A stretch of 64,000 nucleotides of DNA, taken from positions 203,483-267,482 of the forward strand of contig NZ_JAANNO010000002.1 of NCBI RefSeq assembly GCF_011250645.1, read 5' to 3'. The position numbers and the translations under genes were made by a program. Numbering within the stretch: the stretch's first letter is position 1; every line of letters begins with the position of its first letter. This DNA comes from Motilibacter aurantiacus. Its GTDB lineage: Bacteria > Actinomycetota > Actinomycetes > Motilibacterales > Motilibacteraceae. The notes under the pieces are model-generated. The model saw only the letters and a program-made list of their open reading frames with translations. It was not told where the DNA came from and searched no databases. This document shows, one piece after another, positions 29,643 through 38,472 of this stretch.

Positions 29643-30554
29643 ATGTCGACGTCCCCACCGGCCCGGACGGCCCGGCTGCCCCGGCCCGGCGCTCCCGGTC
29701 GGCTCCTGCCCGCCGTGTCGGGGGCGGTGCGGCTGGCCCTGGCGGTGCTCGGGGCGGCGGTGCTCCTCGTGGCCGGCCCGGCCAGGCCCGCCGTCGCCGC
29801 GCCGGAGCCGGCCTGGTCCTGGCCGCTCGACGGCGCGCCCGCGCTGGCCCGCGGCTTCGAGCCGCCGCCGGAGCGCTGGCTGCCCGGGCACCGGGGCGTC
29901 GACCTGCTCTCGGCGCCGGGCGCCCCGGTCAGGGCCGCGGGCGCCGGGGTGGTGGCGTACGCGGGACGGGTCGGCGGGCGCGGGGTGGTGTCCGTCCAGC
30001 ACGGCGAGCTGCGCACGACGTACGAGCCCGTGGCCGCGGCCGTGGTGGCCGGGCAGGAGGTCGCCCGCGGGCAGGTGCTCGGCACGCTCGAGGGGTCGGC
30101 CGGCCACTGCGCGCCGAGGTCGTGCCTGCACTGGGGGCTGCGCCGCGGCGAGGACTACCTCGACCCGCTGGCCCTGGTCGCGCGGCTCGGCCCCGCGCGG
30201 CTGCTGCCGGTGCCGGCGGCCGGGGCCGAGGACAGGAGGGGCGCGGCCGGCACGCGGCCGGCGTCCTCGACGGCCGTGGCGGCACGGCCGCCGCACGACG
30301 GCGAGGGCGACGGCGACGGCGAGGGCGACGGCGAGCCTCAGGCGAGGCCGCTGTCGACGCCGGTCCCGATGCCGATGCCGGTCCCGATGCCGGTCCCGAT
30401 GCCGATGCCGGTCCCGATGCCGATGCCGATGCCGATGCCGGTCCCGATGCCGGTCCCGATGCCGGTCCCGATGCCCGCCGCCGCGACGCTCGCGGGCGGC
30501 ACGGCGCTCGCCGCGCTGGCCTTCCGGACGAGGCGCGGCGCCCGCGCCGGCTGA
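29643..30554 (+). CDS. secreted M23 (LytM-type) peptidase-like protein with Val-Pro-Met-Pro tract
   Basis: A 303-residue product. It has an N-terminal signal (hydrophobic 29-46, AVAAP cleavage region), then an M23 metallopeptidase domain (about 56-180). Zinc ligands are visible as H83 and D87 (HRGVD) and H163 (CLHWG); the usual first His of the HxH motif is Cys161. Residues 241-278 are almost pure V-P-M-P repeats. A short hydrophobic segment (281-294) and a basic tail ([10 protein letters not shown]) follow. This suggests an exported peptidoglycan-directed protein held to the membrane by a stiff spacer. The ATG at 29643 is chosen because the signal peptide begins there. It is transcribed divergently from rpsB. 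Confidence 0.82.
   Translation: MSTSPPARTARLPRPGAPGRLLPAVSGAVRLALAVLGAAVLLVAGPARPAVAAPEPAWSWPLDGAPALARGFEPPPERWLPGHRGVDLLSAPGAPVRAAGAGVVAYAGRVGGRGVVSVQHGELRTTYEPVAAAVVAGQEVARGQVLGTLEGSAGHCAPRSCLHWGLRRGEDYLDPLALVARLGPARLLPVPAAGAEDRRGAAGTRPASSTAVAARPPHDGEGDGDGEGDGEPQARPLSTPVPMPMPVPMPVPMPMPVPMPMPMPMPVPMPVPMPVPMPAAATLAGGTALAALAFRTRRGARAG
30363..30476 (+). repeat. hexanucleotide-unit tandem repeat encoding VPMP
   Basis: A 114-bp run alternates the six-base units CCGGTC-type and CCGATG-type, encoding 38 residues of Val-Pro and Met-Pro. The first-order repeat unit is 6 bp and higher-order units of 12-18 bp recur. It is a slippage-prone microsatellite in frame inside the M23 gene. Confidence 0.9.
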
Positions 30555-30576
30555 GCGGGGACGGCCGTCGGGCGGG

Positions 30577-31389
30577 TCAGTCCTCGCCCTCGGCCAGCTT
30601 GCTGCGCAGCTGCAGGACGGCCTTGGTGTGCATCTGGCAGATCCGGCTCTCGGTGACCCCGAGGACCTGGCCGATCTCGGCGAGGGTGAGGCCCTCGTAG
30701 TAGTAGAGCGTCACGACGATCTTCTCCCGCTCGGGCAGCAGGTTGATCGCCTTGGCCAGCAGGTGCTTGGTCTCGTCGGCCTCGAACGCGGCGACGGGGT
30801 CCTCGGCCCGCGGGTCCTCGAGGACCTGCTCGGGGCTGCTGTCCTTCTCCCCGCCGAGCAGCTCGTCCAGCGCGACGACGTTGACGTAGGACATCTGGCT
30901 GAAGATCTGGTGCAGCTCTTCGAGCTTGATGCCCATCTCCTGGGCGACCTCGGACTCGGTCGGCGTGCGGTGCAGCCGCGCCTCGAGGGCGGCGTACGAC
31001 TTCTCCACCTCGCGCGCCTTGTAGCGCACGGACCGGGGGATCCAGTCGAGCGAGCGCAGCTCGTCGATGATCGCGCCGCGGATGCGGTTGATCGCGTACG
31101 TCTCGAACTTGAAGCCGCGCTCGAGGTCGAACTTGTCGATCGCGTCCATCAGGCCGAAGATGCCGTAGGACACGAGGTCGGCCTGCTCGACGTTGGGCGG
31201 CAGGCCCACGCCGACCCGGCCCGCGACGTACTTCACCAGCGGGGAGTAGTGCAGGATGAGGCGCTCACGCAGCCGGGCGTCACCGCCGGACTTGTAGTCC
31301 TCCCACAGCTTCTGCAGGGCCTCCTCCGCCGCAGCGGGCTCGTCGACGACGACCGGCTTCTCGGCCACGGGCGACGACTGGTCGACCAC
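30577..31389 (-). CDS. whiG: WhiG/FliA-family RNA polymerase sigma factor
   Basis: A 270-residue sigma-70 family factor. Region 2 is visible in [26 protein letters not shown] with [21 protein letters not shown], and region 4 in [37 protein letters not shown]. This is the group-3 sporulation/flagellar type: WhiG commits aerial hyphae to sporulation in Streptomyces, and related factors drive flagellar genes in motile actinomycetes. Which applies here cannot be told from the window. It follows xerC on the minus strand in the conserved order. Confidence 0.93.
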   Translation of the reverse strand: MVDQSSPVAEKPVVVDEPAAAEEALQKLWEDYKSGGDARLRERLILHYSPLVKYVAGRVGVGLPPNVEQADLVSYGIFGLMDAIDKFDLERGFKFETYAINRIRGAIIDELRSLDWIPRSVRYKAREVEKSYAALEARLHRTPTESEVAQEMGIKLEELHQIFSQMSYVNVVALDELLGGEKDSSPEQVLEDPRAEDPVAAFEADETKHLLAKAINLLPEREKIVVTLYYYEGLTLAEIGQVLGVTESRICQMHTKAVLQLRSKLAEGED

Positions 31390-31440
31390 GATGGAGACCC
31401 CCTCCTTCCCCGGCGCCGACCGGGACGCCCCTCCACGCCG

Positions 31441-32376
31441 TCAGGCTCGCGGATGGGCTCGCTGGTACGTCGCCTTGAGTCTCTCCACTGAGACATGCGT
31501 GTATAGCTGTGTCGTACTGAGAGTAGCGTGACCGAGCAACTCCTGAACGGTGCGCAGGTCGGCTCCCCCGTCCAGCAGATGGGTGGCGGCCGAATGGCGT
31601 AGCCCGTGCGGCCCGAGGTCGGGCGCCCCCGGCACCTTCGCCAGCATCGCGTGGACCACCCGGCGCACCGTGCGGACGTCGATGCGCGCCCCGCGGGCCC
31701 CCAGGAACAGCGCCGGGCCGCTGGCCGGCGTCTGCACCGCGGGCCGTCCGCGCGACAGCCACTCGTCGACCGCGCGCAGCGCTGGCACCCCGAGCGGGAC
31801 CGAGCGCTCCTTGTCACCCTTGCCCACGACCCGGACCACCCGGCGGGAGCGGTCCACGTCGGTGCCGTCCAGGCCGCACAGCTCGGCGACCCGGATGCCA
31901 GAGGCGTAGAGCACCTCCAGGATCGCCAGGTCCCGCAGGCCGAGCGGCCCGGCGTCCTCGGCCGCCGCCGCGGCCGCGTCCAGCACCGCGCGCGCCTCGC
32001 CCTGGCTCAGCACTCCCGGCAGCGAGCGTCCGCCGCGCGGCGTGGCGAGCAGCGCGCCGGCGTCGGCGGGGGCCAGCCCGGCGCGAGCAGCCCAGGCCGT
32101 GAAGGTCCGGGCCGCGGCGGCCCGCCGCGCGAGCGTCGCCCGCGCCAGCCCGCTGGAGCGCTGCAGGGCCAGCCAGCTGCGCAGGACCGCCAGGTCGACG
32201 CCGGCGGGGTCCTCGCGCCCCATCCGCCGGGCGTGCTCGAGCAGCCCGCCGATGTCGGAGGCGTACGCCCGCACCGTGTGCGCGGAGGACCCGCGCTCCG
32301 CGCGCAGGTGCCGGACGAACTCGTCGCGGGCCGACGCCATGGCCGGCGGCAGCGGCGGGTCCTCCGGCTCGATCAC
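31441..32376 (-). CDS. xerC: XerC-type tyrosine recombinase
   Basis: Site-specific recombinase for chromosome dimer resolution (311 residues from GTG 32376). The N-terminal SAM-like domain covers about 15-110. The catalytic residues can be read: R162 (SGIRVAEL), K186 (VGKGDKERSVPLG), H257 and R260 (HGLRHSAATHLL), H283 (LGHATLSTTQ) and the nucleophile Y292 (LYTHV). No ribosome site precedes GTG 32376 and a promoter-like pair sits just upstream, so the mRNA may be leaderless; ATG 32340 is an alternative. It lies between dprA and whiG in the conserved order. Confidence 0.93.
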   Translation of the reverse strand: MIEPEDPPLPPAMASARDEFVRHLRAERGSSAHTVRAYASDIGGLLEHARRMGREDPAGVDLAVLRSWLALQRSSGLARATLARRAAAARTFTAWAARAGLAPADAGALLATPRGGRSLPGVLSQGEARAVLDAAAAAAEDAGPLGLRDLAILEVLYASGIRVAELCGLDGTDVDRSRRVVRVVGKGDKERSVPLGVPALRAVDEWLSRGRPAVQTPASGPALFLGARGARIDVRTVRRVVHAMLAKVPGAPDLGPHGLRHSAATHLLDGGADLRTVQELLGHATLSTTQLYTHVSVERLKATYQRAHPRA

Positions 32377-32383
32377 GGGGCAC

Positions 32384-32412
32384 ACGGTGACCAGCGCTGC
32401 GCCCCTGGTCAA
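32384..32412 (-). promoter_or_regulatory. candidate promoter for a leaderless xerC transcript
   Basis: On the minus strand TTGACC (32412-32407) is followed after exactly 17 bp by CACCGT (32389-32384). The GTG start codon of xerC begins 8 bases later. The -35 matches the consensus well and the -10 poorly. Position relative to a start codon with no ribosome site suggests a leaderless message; this is inference. Confidence 0.3.
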
Positions 32413-32789
32413 GCACCCGCCCCCGTCCCGGCGTGCCGCGGCCCCGGGCTGCCCGCCGGAGTCGCTCGCGGACCGCGAGCGCGGTCGGCCGGCCGCGGTC
32501 CGGGCCGTCTGCGCTCCCCCACGTGCCCGCTGACCCTCGTCCGCCGTGCGCGAGCCAGTTGGCCGCAGTGGCTGCTCCGACGACCACTCGCGCCGAACGA
32601 TCACGGCCACACGTCCAGGCGTGCGGCGCTTTCTGCCGCGCGCGACGGGCGACGCTGCGTTCCGGCTCCTCACGCACTGCCACACCGACCAGCACCGTGC
32701 TGGCCACGACCGCGGTAGCCGCGGCGCGCCGGCCACCGCGCGCGGCAGGGCCACGCTCCACGAGTGGCGAGCGGGAACACCCTCGCCCG
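32413..32789 (-). other. 377-bp intergenic stretch without a convincing gene
   Basis: Between the dprA stop and the xerC promoter region. Open frames cross it on both strands but they are continuations of frames overlapping dprA or xerC and have no recognisable domain. One minus-strand frame includes a hydrophobic run (AAATAVVASTVLVGVAV), but it has no stop before running deep into xerC. I see no RNA gene or clear repeat here. Confidence 0.5.
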
Positions 32790-33983
32790 CTACCCGTGGC
32801 GCCGCGCCGTGGGCACCGCCCGACGCCACCCGCGGTCGGTCGCCTCGACGAGCCCCTGCACCGCCATCCGCCCCAGCCGGCCGAGCACGTCGGGCACCGG
32901 CAGCAGGCTGGCCCGCGCGAGTTGGCCGGCGGGGACCGCACCGTGCAGCGGCATCGCGTCGTAGACCCGCAGGTCCTCCGGGTCCAGCACGTCGAGCGGA
33001 CCGGGCGGCGCCCGGCGCTCCGGGCGGCTGTCCACGCCGAGCTGGCCGACGATGTCGAGCACGTCGTCCCCGTCGGTGACGAGCGCGGCCTGCCGGGCGC
33101 GTACCTCCTCGTGGCAGCCGGCCGACAGCGGGCTCGTCACGGGGCCGGGCACGGCCATGACCTCCCGGCACAGCTCGCGCGCCCGCTCGGCGGTGCTCCG
33201 CGCCCCGCTGCGCAGTGCGGCCTCGACGACCACGGTCCCCCGGCTCAGGGCCGCGAGCAGCCGGTTGCGCTCGAGGAACCGGCCGCGGGTGACGCCCGTG
33301 CCCGGCGGCACCTCGCTCACGAGCACCCCGTCCTGGGCGACGCGCGACAGCAGCGGCTCGTGCGCCCGGGGGTAGGCGACGTCGACCCCGCAGGCGAGGA
33401 CCGCCACTGTCGTGCCGCCCACGGACAGCGCCCCGCGGTGCGCGGCCGCGTCGATGCCGAAGGCGCCGCCGGACACCACCGTCCAGCCGCGCGCCGCCAC
33501 CTGCGCGCTCAGCGTCGCCGCGACGTGCAGCCCGTACGCGGTGGCCGCCCGCGCGCCGACGACGGCCACCGCGTGCTCGACCGCGGCAGCCAGGCCCGTG
33601 CCCGCCGCCCCGCGCACCCAGAGCGCGAGCGGTCGGCCGGCACGCAGATCGTGCAGGGCGGGAGGCCACTCGCGGTCGCCGGGGACGACCAGCCGTGCCC
33701 CGGCCCGGGCCGCCATCGCCAGGTCCCGGTCGACGTCGGCCAGGTCGAGCCGGGCGCGGTAGGCGCTCACCTGCCGGCTCGTGGGCCCCTCCAGCCGGTC
33801 GGCCCGTAGCCGCTCGAGGACCTCCACGGCCCCGAGGGCGTCGACCAGCGGCACCAGTGCGGGAGCCGGCGGCTCGACGACGCGCCCCAGTGCGACGAGG
33901 GCGCGGCGCTCGACGTCAGGGGCGTCGGCACTGCCTGCGCGGGCCGCCCCGGTGCCCGCGGGACGGCTCGTGCCGGCGGTCAC
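32790..33983 (-). CDS. dprA: DNA-processing protein DprA
   Basis: Loads RecA onto incoming single-stranded DNA in transformation. The 397-residue protein has an N-terminal helical domain (about 20-100) and the Rossmann-like core with VAVVGARAATAYGLHVA, VVSGGAFGIDAAAHRGAL and the GRFLERNRLLAALS loop. A C-terminal winged-helix-like domain follows (about 320-397). The GTG start at 33983 overlaps the comM stop (GTGA), so it was translationally coupled to comM. ComM is now interrupted by the mobile element, so dprA expression may depend on element-borne or new promoters. Confidence 0.95.
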   Translation of the reverse strand: MTAGTSRPAGTGAARAGSADAPDVERRALVALGRVVEPPAPALVPLVDALGAVEVLERLRADRLEGPTSRQVSAYRARLDLADVDRDLAMAARAGARLVVPGDREWPPALHDLRAGRPLALWVRGAAGTGLAAAVEHAVAVVGARAATAYGLHVAATLSAQVAARGWTVVSGGAFGIDAAAHRGALSVGGTTVAVLACGVDVAYPRAHEPLLSRVAQDGVLVSEVPPGTGVTRGRFLERNRLLAALSRGTVVVEAALRSGARSTAERARELCREVMAVPGPVTSPLSAGCHEEVRARQAALVTDGDDVLDIVGQLGVDSRPERRAPPGPLDVLDPEDLRVYDAMPLHGAVPAGQLARASLLPVPDVLGRLGRMAVQGLVEATDRGWRRAVPTARRHG

Positions 33984-34606
33984 GCCGCGGCCCCCGTCGC
34001 GGAGAGCCGCAGGCCGACGGCGAGCGCCACGTCGGCGGCGCTCGGCTGCTGCCTCCCGCCGAGGTCGGCGAGCGTCCAGGACACCCGCAGGGCGCGGTCG
34101 GCGCCGCGCAGCGTGAGCACGCCGCGCAGCACGGCCTCCTCGACCGCCCGCGCGTCGCGCACCCGCCACCGGGCGCGCAGCTCCCGCCCGGGGACCTCGG
34201 CGTTGGTGCGCCAGGCCAGCCCTTGGAACCGCGCCGCGGCCCGCGCCCGCGCCTCGGCCACCCGGGCCGCCACGACCGCTGTCGGCTCGGCACCGCCCGG
34301 CTCCAATGCCCCCAGCCGCTGCGCCCCGACGGGCGGCAGCACCTCGACGCGCAGGTCGACCCGGTCGAGCAGCGGACCCGACAGCCGGGACAGGTAGCGG
34401 CGGCGCGCCAGCGGCGTACAGGTGCAGTCGAGCCCCTTGCCCACCGCGCGCCCGCACGGGCAGGGGTTCGCTGCGAGGACCAGCGTCGTGCGCGCGGGGT
34501 AGCGCGCCGTGCCACCGGCGCGGGAGAGCACCACCAGGCCCGACTCCAGCGGCTGGCGCAGCGCGTCGAGAACGGCGGGCGAGAACTCGGGGGCCTCGTC
34601 GAGGAA
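33980..34606 (-). pseudogene. comM: comM (YifB, Mg-chelatase-like AAA+ ATPase), 3' fragment
   Basis: The C-terminal 208 codons of a split gene. It begins inside Walker B at FLDEAPEFSPAVLDALRQPL and continues with LVLAANPCPCG (sensor region), the zinc-binding-like CTCTP and the C-terminal Mg-chelatase domain (SWTLADLG). In frame it reads upstream into element sequence to a GTG at 34702, so a 240-residue chimera could be made. The other half is at 41847-42893. Joining the halves at the shared 14-bp repeat gives a continuous 521-codon frame, the normal YifB length. ComM is a branch-migration helicase aiding recombination of imported DNA. Confidence 0.93.
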
Positions 34607-34622
34607 GCGCAGTGACACCTCA
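34593..34622. other. left attachment site: 14-bp core plus element-side arm
   Basis: Core GCCTCGTCGAGGAA (34593-34606) matches the right-end core exactly and encodes F-L-D-E-A of comM on the minus strand. On the element side TGACACCTCA (34613-34622) is the exact reverse complement of TGAGGTGTCA next to the right core. In the circular form the two arms would flank the core as an inverted repeat, which is how serine integrase attP sites are built. The core itself contains the palindrome CCTCG-T-CGAGG. Confidence 0.85.
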
Positions 34623-34676
34623 GACGAGGACACGACCTGCCGATGGTCGAGACGCGCCGATGCCAGGAGCGATGCG

Positions 34677-36347
34677 ATGACGGTTGAGACCCAGACCAAC
34701 ACCCGGACCGACAGCCACCGGACGCCCGTGCCGGTCGTCCACCGACGACCGATGCGACCGGTGCGCGCCCGGCCCTACGCCCCCTTCACCCGGCTCACAG
34801 ACGCGGCTGCACCGGGGACGCAGGGCATCTACCTCTACCTCCGACTGTCGAAGAGACACGGCGACCGCGGCGACGCCATCGAGCGGCAGCGGGTCGACCT
34901 CCGGCGCATGCTCGACCAGCAGAGCGGGTGGACGGTGCTTGGGGAGTTCATCGACAACGACAGCGCCAGCCGCTTCGCTGCACGCGAGCGAGCAGGCTTC
35001 GAGGCGATGAACGTAGCCATCAAGGACGGGACAGTGCCCGCGCTCGCGTTCGCCCAGCTCGACCGCGTGGAGCGCCGTGGCTCGCCGGCGACGATGCTCT
35101 GGCTCGCCATGTGCAAGGAGCATGAGGTCGAGCTGCTCAGCCTCGGGGACAACAACGAGGAGCTCCGCATGCTCACAGCGGCCGCGAAGGTACTCGTCAG
35201 CTTCCGCTCCATCATGGCCGAGGAAGAAACCGACATCATGAGCAAGCGGCAGCGGATCGCCAAGCGTCACGCCGCGGAGTCCGGGTTCCATCACGGTGGG
35301 CAGCTGCCGTTCGGATGGACCATCGGTCCGCGGGAGCTGGACGAGCACAACCGACACGGCACGCGGCTCGTACCGCATCCCATCGAGCACCCAGCCCTGA
35401 AGGACGCCGTACGCCTAGCGCTTCAGGGCGCGAGCATGGCCACCATCGCGCGGTACTGGGCGGACGAACTCGGCATCGTTGCGCACGACGGCAAGCCGGT
35501 CTACCAGGCGAGCGTGCTGCGCGCCCTCCGCTCCCCCCGGCTCGTCGGGTACAGGATGCGCCAGGTCCCCGAGCACAAGCGAGGCCAGCGCATCGACCTG
35601 ATGCAGTTCGTCGCCCGGGACGCCTCGGGCACTCCTGTCATCGCCCACGAGCCCGTCTGCGACCTCACCACGTGGATGCGCCTGCAGCGGGTCATCACCG
35701 AGCGGTCGAGCAGCGGCGCGCGCAAGCCCTGGGGCAGCCACGAGTGGCTGCTGTCCGGGCTCCTCCGCTGTGGCGCGTGCGGCGGCCGGCTCTACGGCGC
35801 TCAGAAGATGCAGCGAGACGGCAGCAAGACCTTCGTGTACCGATGCCACGCCAACCGCGTGCGGGGCAAGGGCACCTGCGTCGGTTGCAGCGTCGTGGGA
35901 CCAGGCGTGGAGCGCTTCGTGCTCGGCTGGTTGGTCGAGTACCTCTCGGATGACCGACTTGCACCCGCAGCGGCGGAGCACGAGGCGCGCCAGGAGCGAG
36001 AGCCGTCCAAGGAGGAGCGCGAGCTGGAAGAGGCGCGCGAGGAGCAGACCTTGCTGCTCGTGCAGCAGAAGGCAGGCGCGTGGCGAGGCGCGCTACTTGC
36101 CACGCTCCTCCAGATGCTCGAGGAAGTACAGGCGCGCATCGACGACCTCGAGCAGCGGGTCCTCGAGCAGACGCGCCTGCCCCTTCCCGTGCAGACGCGG
36201 CAGGAACTGCGCGACACGTGGCCCGCTATGGACCTTGAGCAGCGACGGCACCTGCTGCGCCTCGTCATCGAGGGCATCCATGTAGAGCCGAGCCGCCGGA
36301 GCGGCAAAGGGATGGACGAGCGCGTCCGAATCTCACCCCGGCTGTAG
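34677..36347 (+). CDS. large serine recombinase (integrase)
   Basis: Integration/excision enzyme of the element (556 residues from ATG 34677). The resolvase catalytic domain starts IYLYLRLSKRHGDRGDAIERQR with nucleophile S58; DRVERRG and the helix IMSKRQRIAKR follow. The recombinase domain covers about 200-350. The zinc ribbon has C365, C368 (LLRCGACGG), C390 and C401. A long charged coiled coil (about 432-510) precedes the end. This order is diagnostic of large serine integrases. The gene lies 71 bp from the attachment core, as in many actinophages and integrative elements. No separate directionality factor is recognised. Confidence 0.94.
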   Translation: MTVETQTNTRTDSHRTPVPVVHRRPMRPVRARPYAPFTRLTDAAAPGTQGIYLYLRLSKRHGDRGDAIERQRVDLRRMLDQQSGWTVLGEFIDNDSASRFAARERAGFEAMNVAIKDGTVPALAFAQLDRVERRGSPATMLWLAMCKEHEVELLSLGDNNEELRMLTAAAKVLVSFRSIMAEEETDIMSKRQRIAKRHAAESGFHHGGQLPFGWTIGPRELDEHNRHGTRLVPHPIEHPALKDAVRLALQGASMATIARYWADELGIVAHDGKPVYQASVLRALRSPRLVGYRMRQVPEHKRGQRIDLMQFVARDASGTPVIAHEPVCDLTTWMRLQRVITERSSSGARKPWGSHEWLLSGLLRCGACGGRLYGAQKMQRDGSKTFVYRCHANRVRGKGTCVGCSVVGPGVERFVLGWLVEYLSDDRLAPAAAEHEARQEREPSKEERELEEAREEQTLLLVQQKAGAWRGALLATLLQMLEEVQARIDDLEQRVLEQTRLPLPVQTRQELRDTWPAMDLEQRRHLLRLVIEGIHVEPSRRSGKGMDERVRISPRL

Positions 36348-36390
36348 CCACCTACTCGACACCTGCGCCGAGCCCGGGACTGTCCGGCTC

Positions 36391-36708
36391 ATGACGCACA
36401 CGCCTCATCACCCCACCCCTGCCCCTACCACTTGGACGTCGGTCAGTGCCAGCGACGACGCCCACCTTCACCAGGCCTGGCACGACCTCGCCAGCGCGGT
36501 CCGCGTTCTCCTTGCCGAGGAGACGCTGTCGCCCGGTTCCGCAGCCCACGCCGCGGGACACGTCCGCGCCCTTCACCGGCGCATCAGCGCCATGACGCGA
36601 GAGCAGCGCCGCGCGGCCGACGCGGCCGTGAGCAAGGGCCTGACTCTGGACGACGCACTCCGGGCGGCCGCCGTCGACAAGGAGGCGTCTGCGGCGTCGG
36701 ACGGCTGA
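36391..36708 (+). CDS. hypothetical protein of the element
   Basis: A 105-residue reading frame 44 bp after the integrase. The sequence is mostly helical, with HQAWHDLASAVRVLLAEE and RRISAMTREQRRAADAAVSKGLTLDDALRAA; the second half could form a small DNA- or protein-binding helical domain. There is no strong ribosome site before the ATG, so translation may depend on readthrough from the integrase. No family is recognised. A recombination directionality factor is one possibility by size and position only. Confidence 0.6.
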   Translation: MTHTPHHPTPAPTTWTSVSASDDAHLHQAWHDLASAVRVLLAEETLSPGSAAHAAGHVRALHRRISAMTREQRRAADAAVSKGLTLDDALRAAAVDKEASAASDG

Positions 36709-36738
36709 GACCGTCGGGGGACGCCCCCGACACCCCCA

Positions 36739-37180
36739 CCGCCGCTACGCGACGCCAGGACGCTGCGGCCCTGGACCCGCTTCCGCCGCTACGCGACGCC
36801 AGGGGCAAGCCCCTGGACCCCGGCGGGGCCGCGGCTGCGCCGCGGTCATGTCCGCCCCACCCCCGAAAAGCATGACGGTGGGGCGGACATGACCGCCGCG
36901 CAAATACCGGCAGACCGACGCAAGCGCCGGACTGTCCTCTGCGGCGGCCCCGCCTCGTCGTCGCTCCAGCACCAACTGCGACGCCCTCCCGTCAACCCGC
37001 TGCTTCGCGACGCGCCTCGACGAGTCCCTGGCGTCCCAGCCGGCGCCTCCACGACGACGACCAGGGGCAAGCCCCTGGACCCCTCGTGGTGCTGGGGATG
37101 CCGCTCCCCCAGACGTCCTCCGGCCGCCCGGGGACCCCTGCCGCTACCCCCAACACCACGACCAGGGTCCCCCTGGACCC
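36739..37180. repeat. non-coding hairpin and direct-repeat array
   Basis: A roughly 490-bp gene-free stretch (36,709-37,201). A 21-bp unit beginning CCGCCGCTACGCGACG occurs at 36739-36759 and 36783-36803. A 23-bp unit containing the palindrome CCAGGGGCAAGCCCCTGG occurs at 36799-36821 and 37061-37083, with a degenerate copy at 37162-37180. The palindromic units look like terminators or iteron-type elements. Placed immediately upstream of a replication-type gene, the array could be an origin or transfer region; that is inference. Confidence 0.7.
36842..36896. repeat. 20-bp perfect inverted repeat (extended hairpin)
   Basis: Arms GCGGTCATGTCCGCCCCACC (36842-36861) and its exact complement (36877-36896) are separated by a 15-nt A-rich loop (cccgaaaagcatgac). 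This is the strongest secondary structure in the element. It contains no start-codon context that would make it coding. It may be a replication or transfer nicking hairpin, a bidirectional terminator, or an operator. Confidence 0.75.
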
Positions 37181-37201
37181 AACCACCGCTACGGAGCCCT
37201 C

Positions 37202-38134
37202 GTGCCTGACGCCATCCCAGACCTGGACGCCCTCGTCGAAGCCGCACGACTCGCACACGCCGCCCAGCGCAACGACGACGCCGCCGCTGCACGCGTACTC
37301 CACATGCTCGCCGAGGCCGACGGCTCCCTCCCCGTGGACACCCTGCTGAGGCAGGGCGTCCCGCGCGACCTCGTCGCGCACGTCGTAGCCCAAGACCCCA
37401 ACGACAAGCGCAAGAAGCAGCGCGCGCGGCTTGGAATCATCGGGGACACGCCCGTGGTCTGGTTGACGAGCACCGGCTGGCAGGCCACCGGCCGCAGCTC
37501 GGGGCGGGAAGCCGTGCCAACGTCAGACAGCGTGGCGCACGCCACGGCGCCCAGTCACGTCGGAGCGTGGCTGGACGCGCGACAACAACGGCTTCTCGCG
37601 CACGGCATCCGCATGACCGTTACTTGGGGAGCCGCGTGCCGACGCTGGTCAAACGAGGTGCAGGCACGCGCCTGGGGCACGCTCCGGCTAGCCACAGACA
37701 GAGAGGGCGCTGTCGGCAGCCTCACTGGCGGTCTGATTCCCGACGGTCTCATCCTGCAGCACCTGCCGACAAACGAGCAGGGCGAGGCGCTGTACGCCCA
37801 ACTGCACGGCGAGCGCCCCGGCGACCCGGACGACCTCGCCGAATCCACGTTCGCACTCGAAATCGAGGATAACCGGAAGAGCAGTTCAGGTCTTCGCCAC
37901 AAGGTGGACCGCTGGGAGGCGGCCACGCTCCAGTTGCACGCAGCCAAAGCCGTCCTGTGGGTCGTCAAGACCCGCGAGGTAGCGCGACGCCTACGCGACC
38001 TTGGAGTCGACTCCACCCGTCGCCCCACGCAGCTCCTGGTTCCAGCCACCGCCTTGGGCCTCCCCGGCGAAGACCTCGGGCACATCGAACGCCCCTGGTG
38101 GCCTCTGCAAGTACCACCGGACGCGCCGCAGTGA
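37202..38134 (+). CDS. replication-relaxation-like protein
   Basis: A 310-residue protein. The N-terminal part (about 1-95) looks like a winged-helix DNA-binding domain. The C-terminal part has GLIPDGLIL (177-185, PD at 180-181), then FALEIEDNRKSSSGLRHKVDRW (218-238), with VLWVVKT closing a strand. The order of acidic residues, ExE and Lys resembles the PD-(D/E)XK-like core of the replication-relaxation family found on actinobacterial plasmids and integrative elements. The GTG start at 37202 has CGGAG six bases upstream. Nuclease activity is not established. Confidence 0.7.
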   Translation: MPDAIPDLDALVEAARLAHAAQRNDDAAAARVLHMLAEADGSLPVDTLLRQGVPRDLVAHVVAQDPNDKRKKQRARLGIIGDTPVVWLTSTGWQATGRSSGREAVPTSDSVAHATAPSHVGAWLDARQQRLLAHGIRMTVTWGAACRRWSNEVQARAWGTLRLATDREGAVGSLTGGLIPDGLILQHLPTNEQGEALYAQLHGERPGDPDDLAESTFALEIEDNRKSSSGLRHKVDRWEAATLQLHAAKAVLWVVKTREVARRLRDLGVDSTRRPTQLLVPATALGLPGEDLGHIERPWWPLQVPPDAPQ

Positions 38135-38245
38135 GCCAACCGGCTGAACCTCGGACGCCGTTAGACCCACACGGCGCAATCGCGTCTGCGCTCCGGTCCC
38201 CGCCCGGCACCGGTCCTCCTCGCCTACCACGAAAGCGAGGAACCC

Positions 38246-38413
38246 ATGAGTTTCGACGAGCTGGAGAACGACCTTCACTTCCGCCTTGGACGAGCCGTGG
38301 GGGTCGTCGCGCGCTCCGCGACTCCCCTTCCTGACCACGTCGGCCGCGAGGTCGTCGCCGTGCTTCGCCGGTCGGCTGCTCCTGCCGCGAGCAGCCCTCG
38401 CGCAGCAGCCTGA
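38246..38413 (+). CDS. small protein of the element, unknown function
   Basis: A 55-residue frame starting MSFDELENDLHFRLGRAVGV and ending in an Ala/Ser/Pro tail. GAGGAA lies well placed before the ATG, and a 6-bp stem (CCTCGC/GCGAGG) includes this ribosome site, which may limit translation. It sits between the replication-relaxation-like gene and the RepL-like leader. No family recognised. Confidence 0.6.
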   Translation: MSFDELENDLHFRLGRAVGVVARSATPLPDHVGREVVAVLRRSAAPAASSPRAAA

Positions 38414-38472
38414 GCCGTCGGCGACCACACGCGCCTAGGGCAGCCCCTCCCTCATTCCGCGCGCAGCGCGGG

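Noticed and set aside
30363..30476. Repeat tract considered as a CRISPR array
   Set aside because: Units are 6 bp, in frame, with no spacers; it is a coding microsatellite.
32413..32789. Possible membrane protein between dprA and xerC
   Set aside because: The hydrophobic run sits in a frame that never stops before overlapping most of xerC and has no start signal.
34620..35390. 256-residue minus-strand frame over the integrase
   Set aside because: Antisense to the catalytic domain of the serine recombinase and without domain features.
36889..37209. 106-residue plus-strand frame starting inside the inverted repeat
   Set aside because: Its sequence is made of the repeated hairpin units, has no ribosome site independent of the palindrome and no family resemblance.
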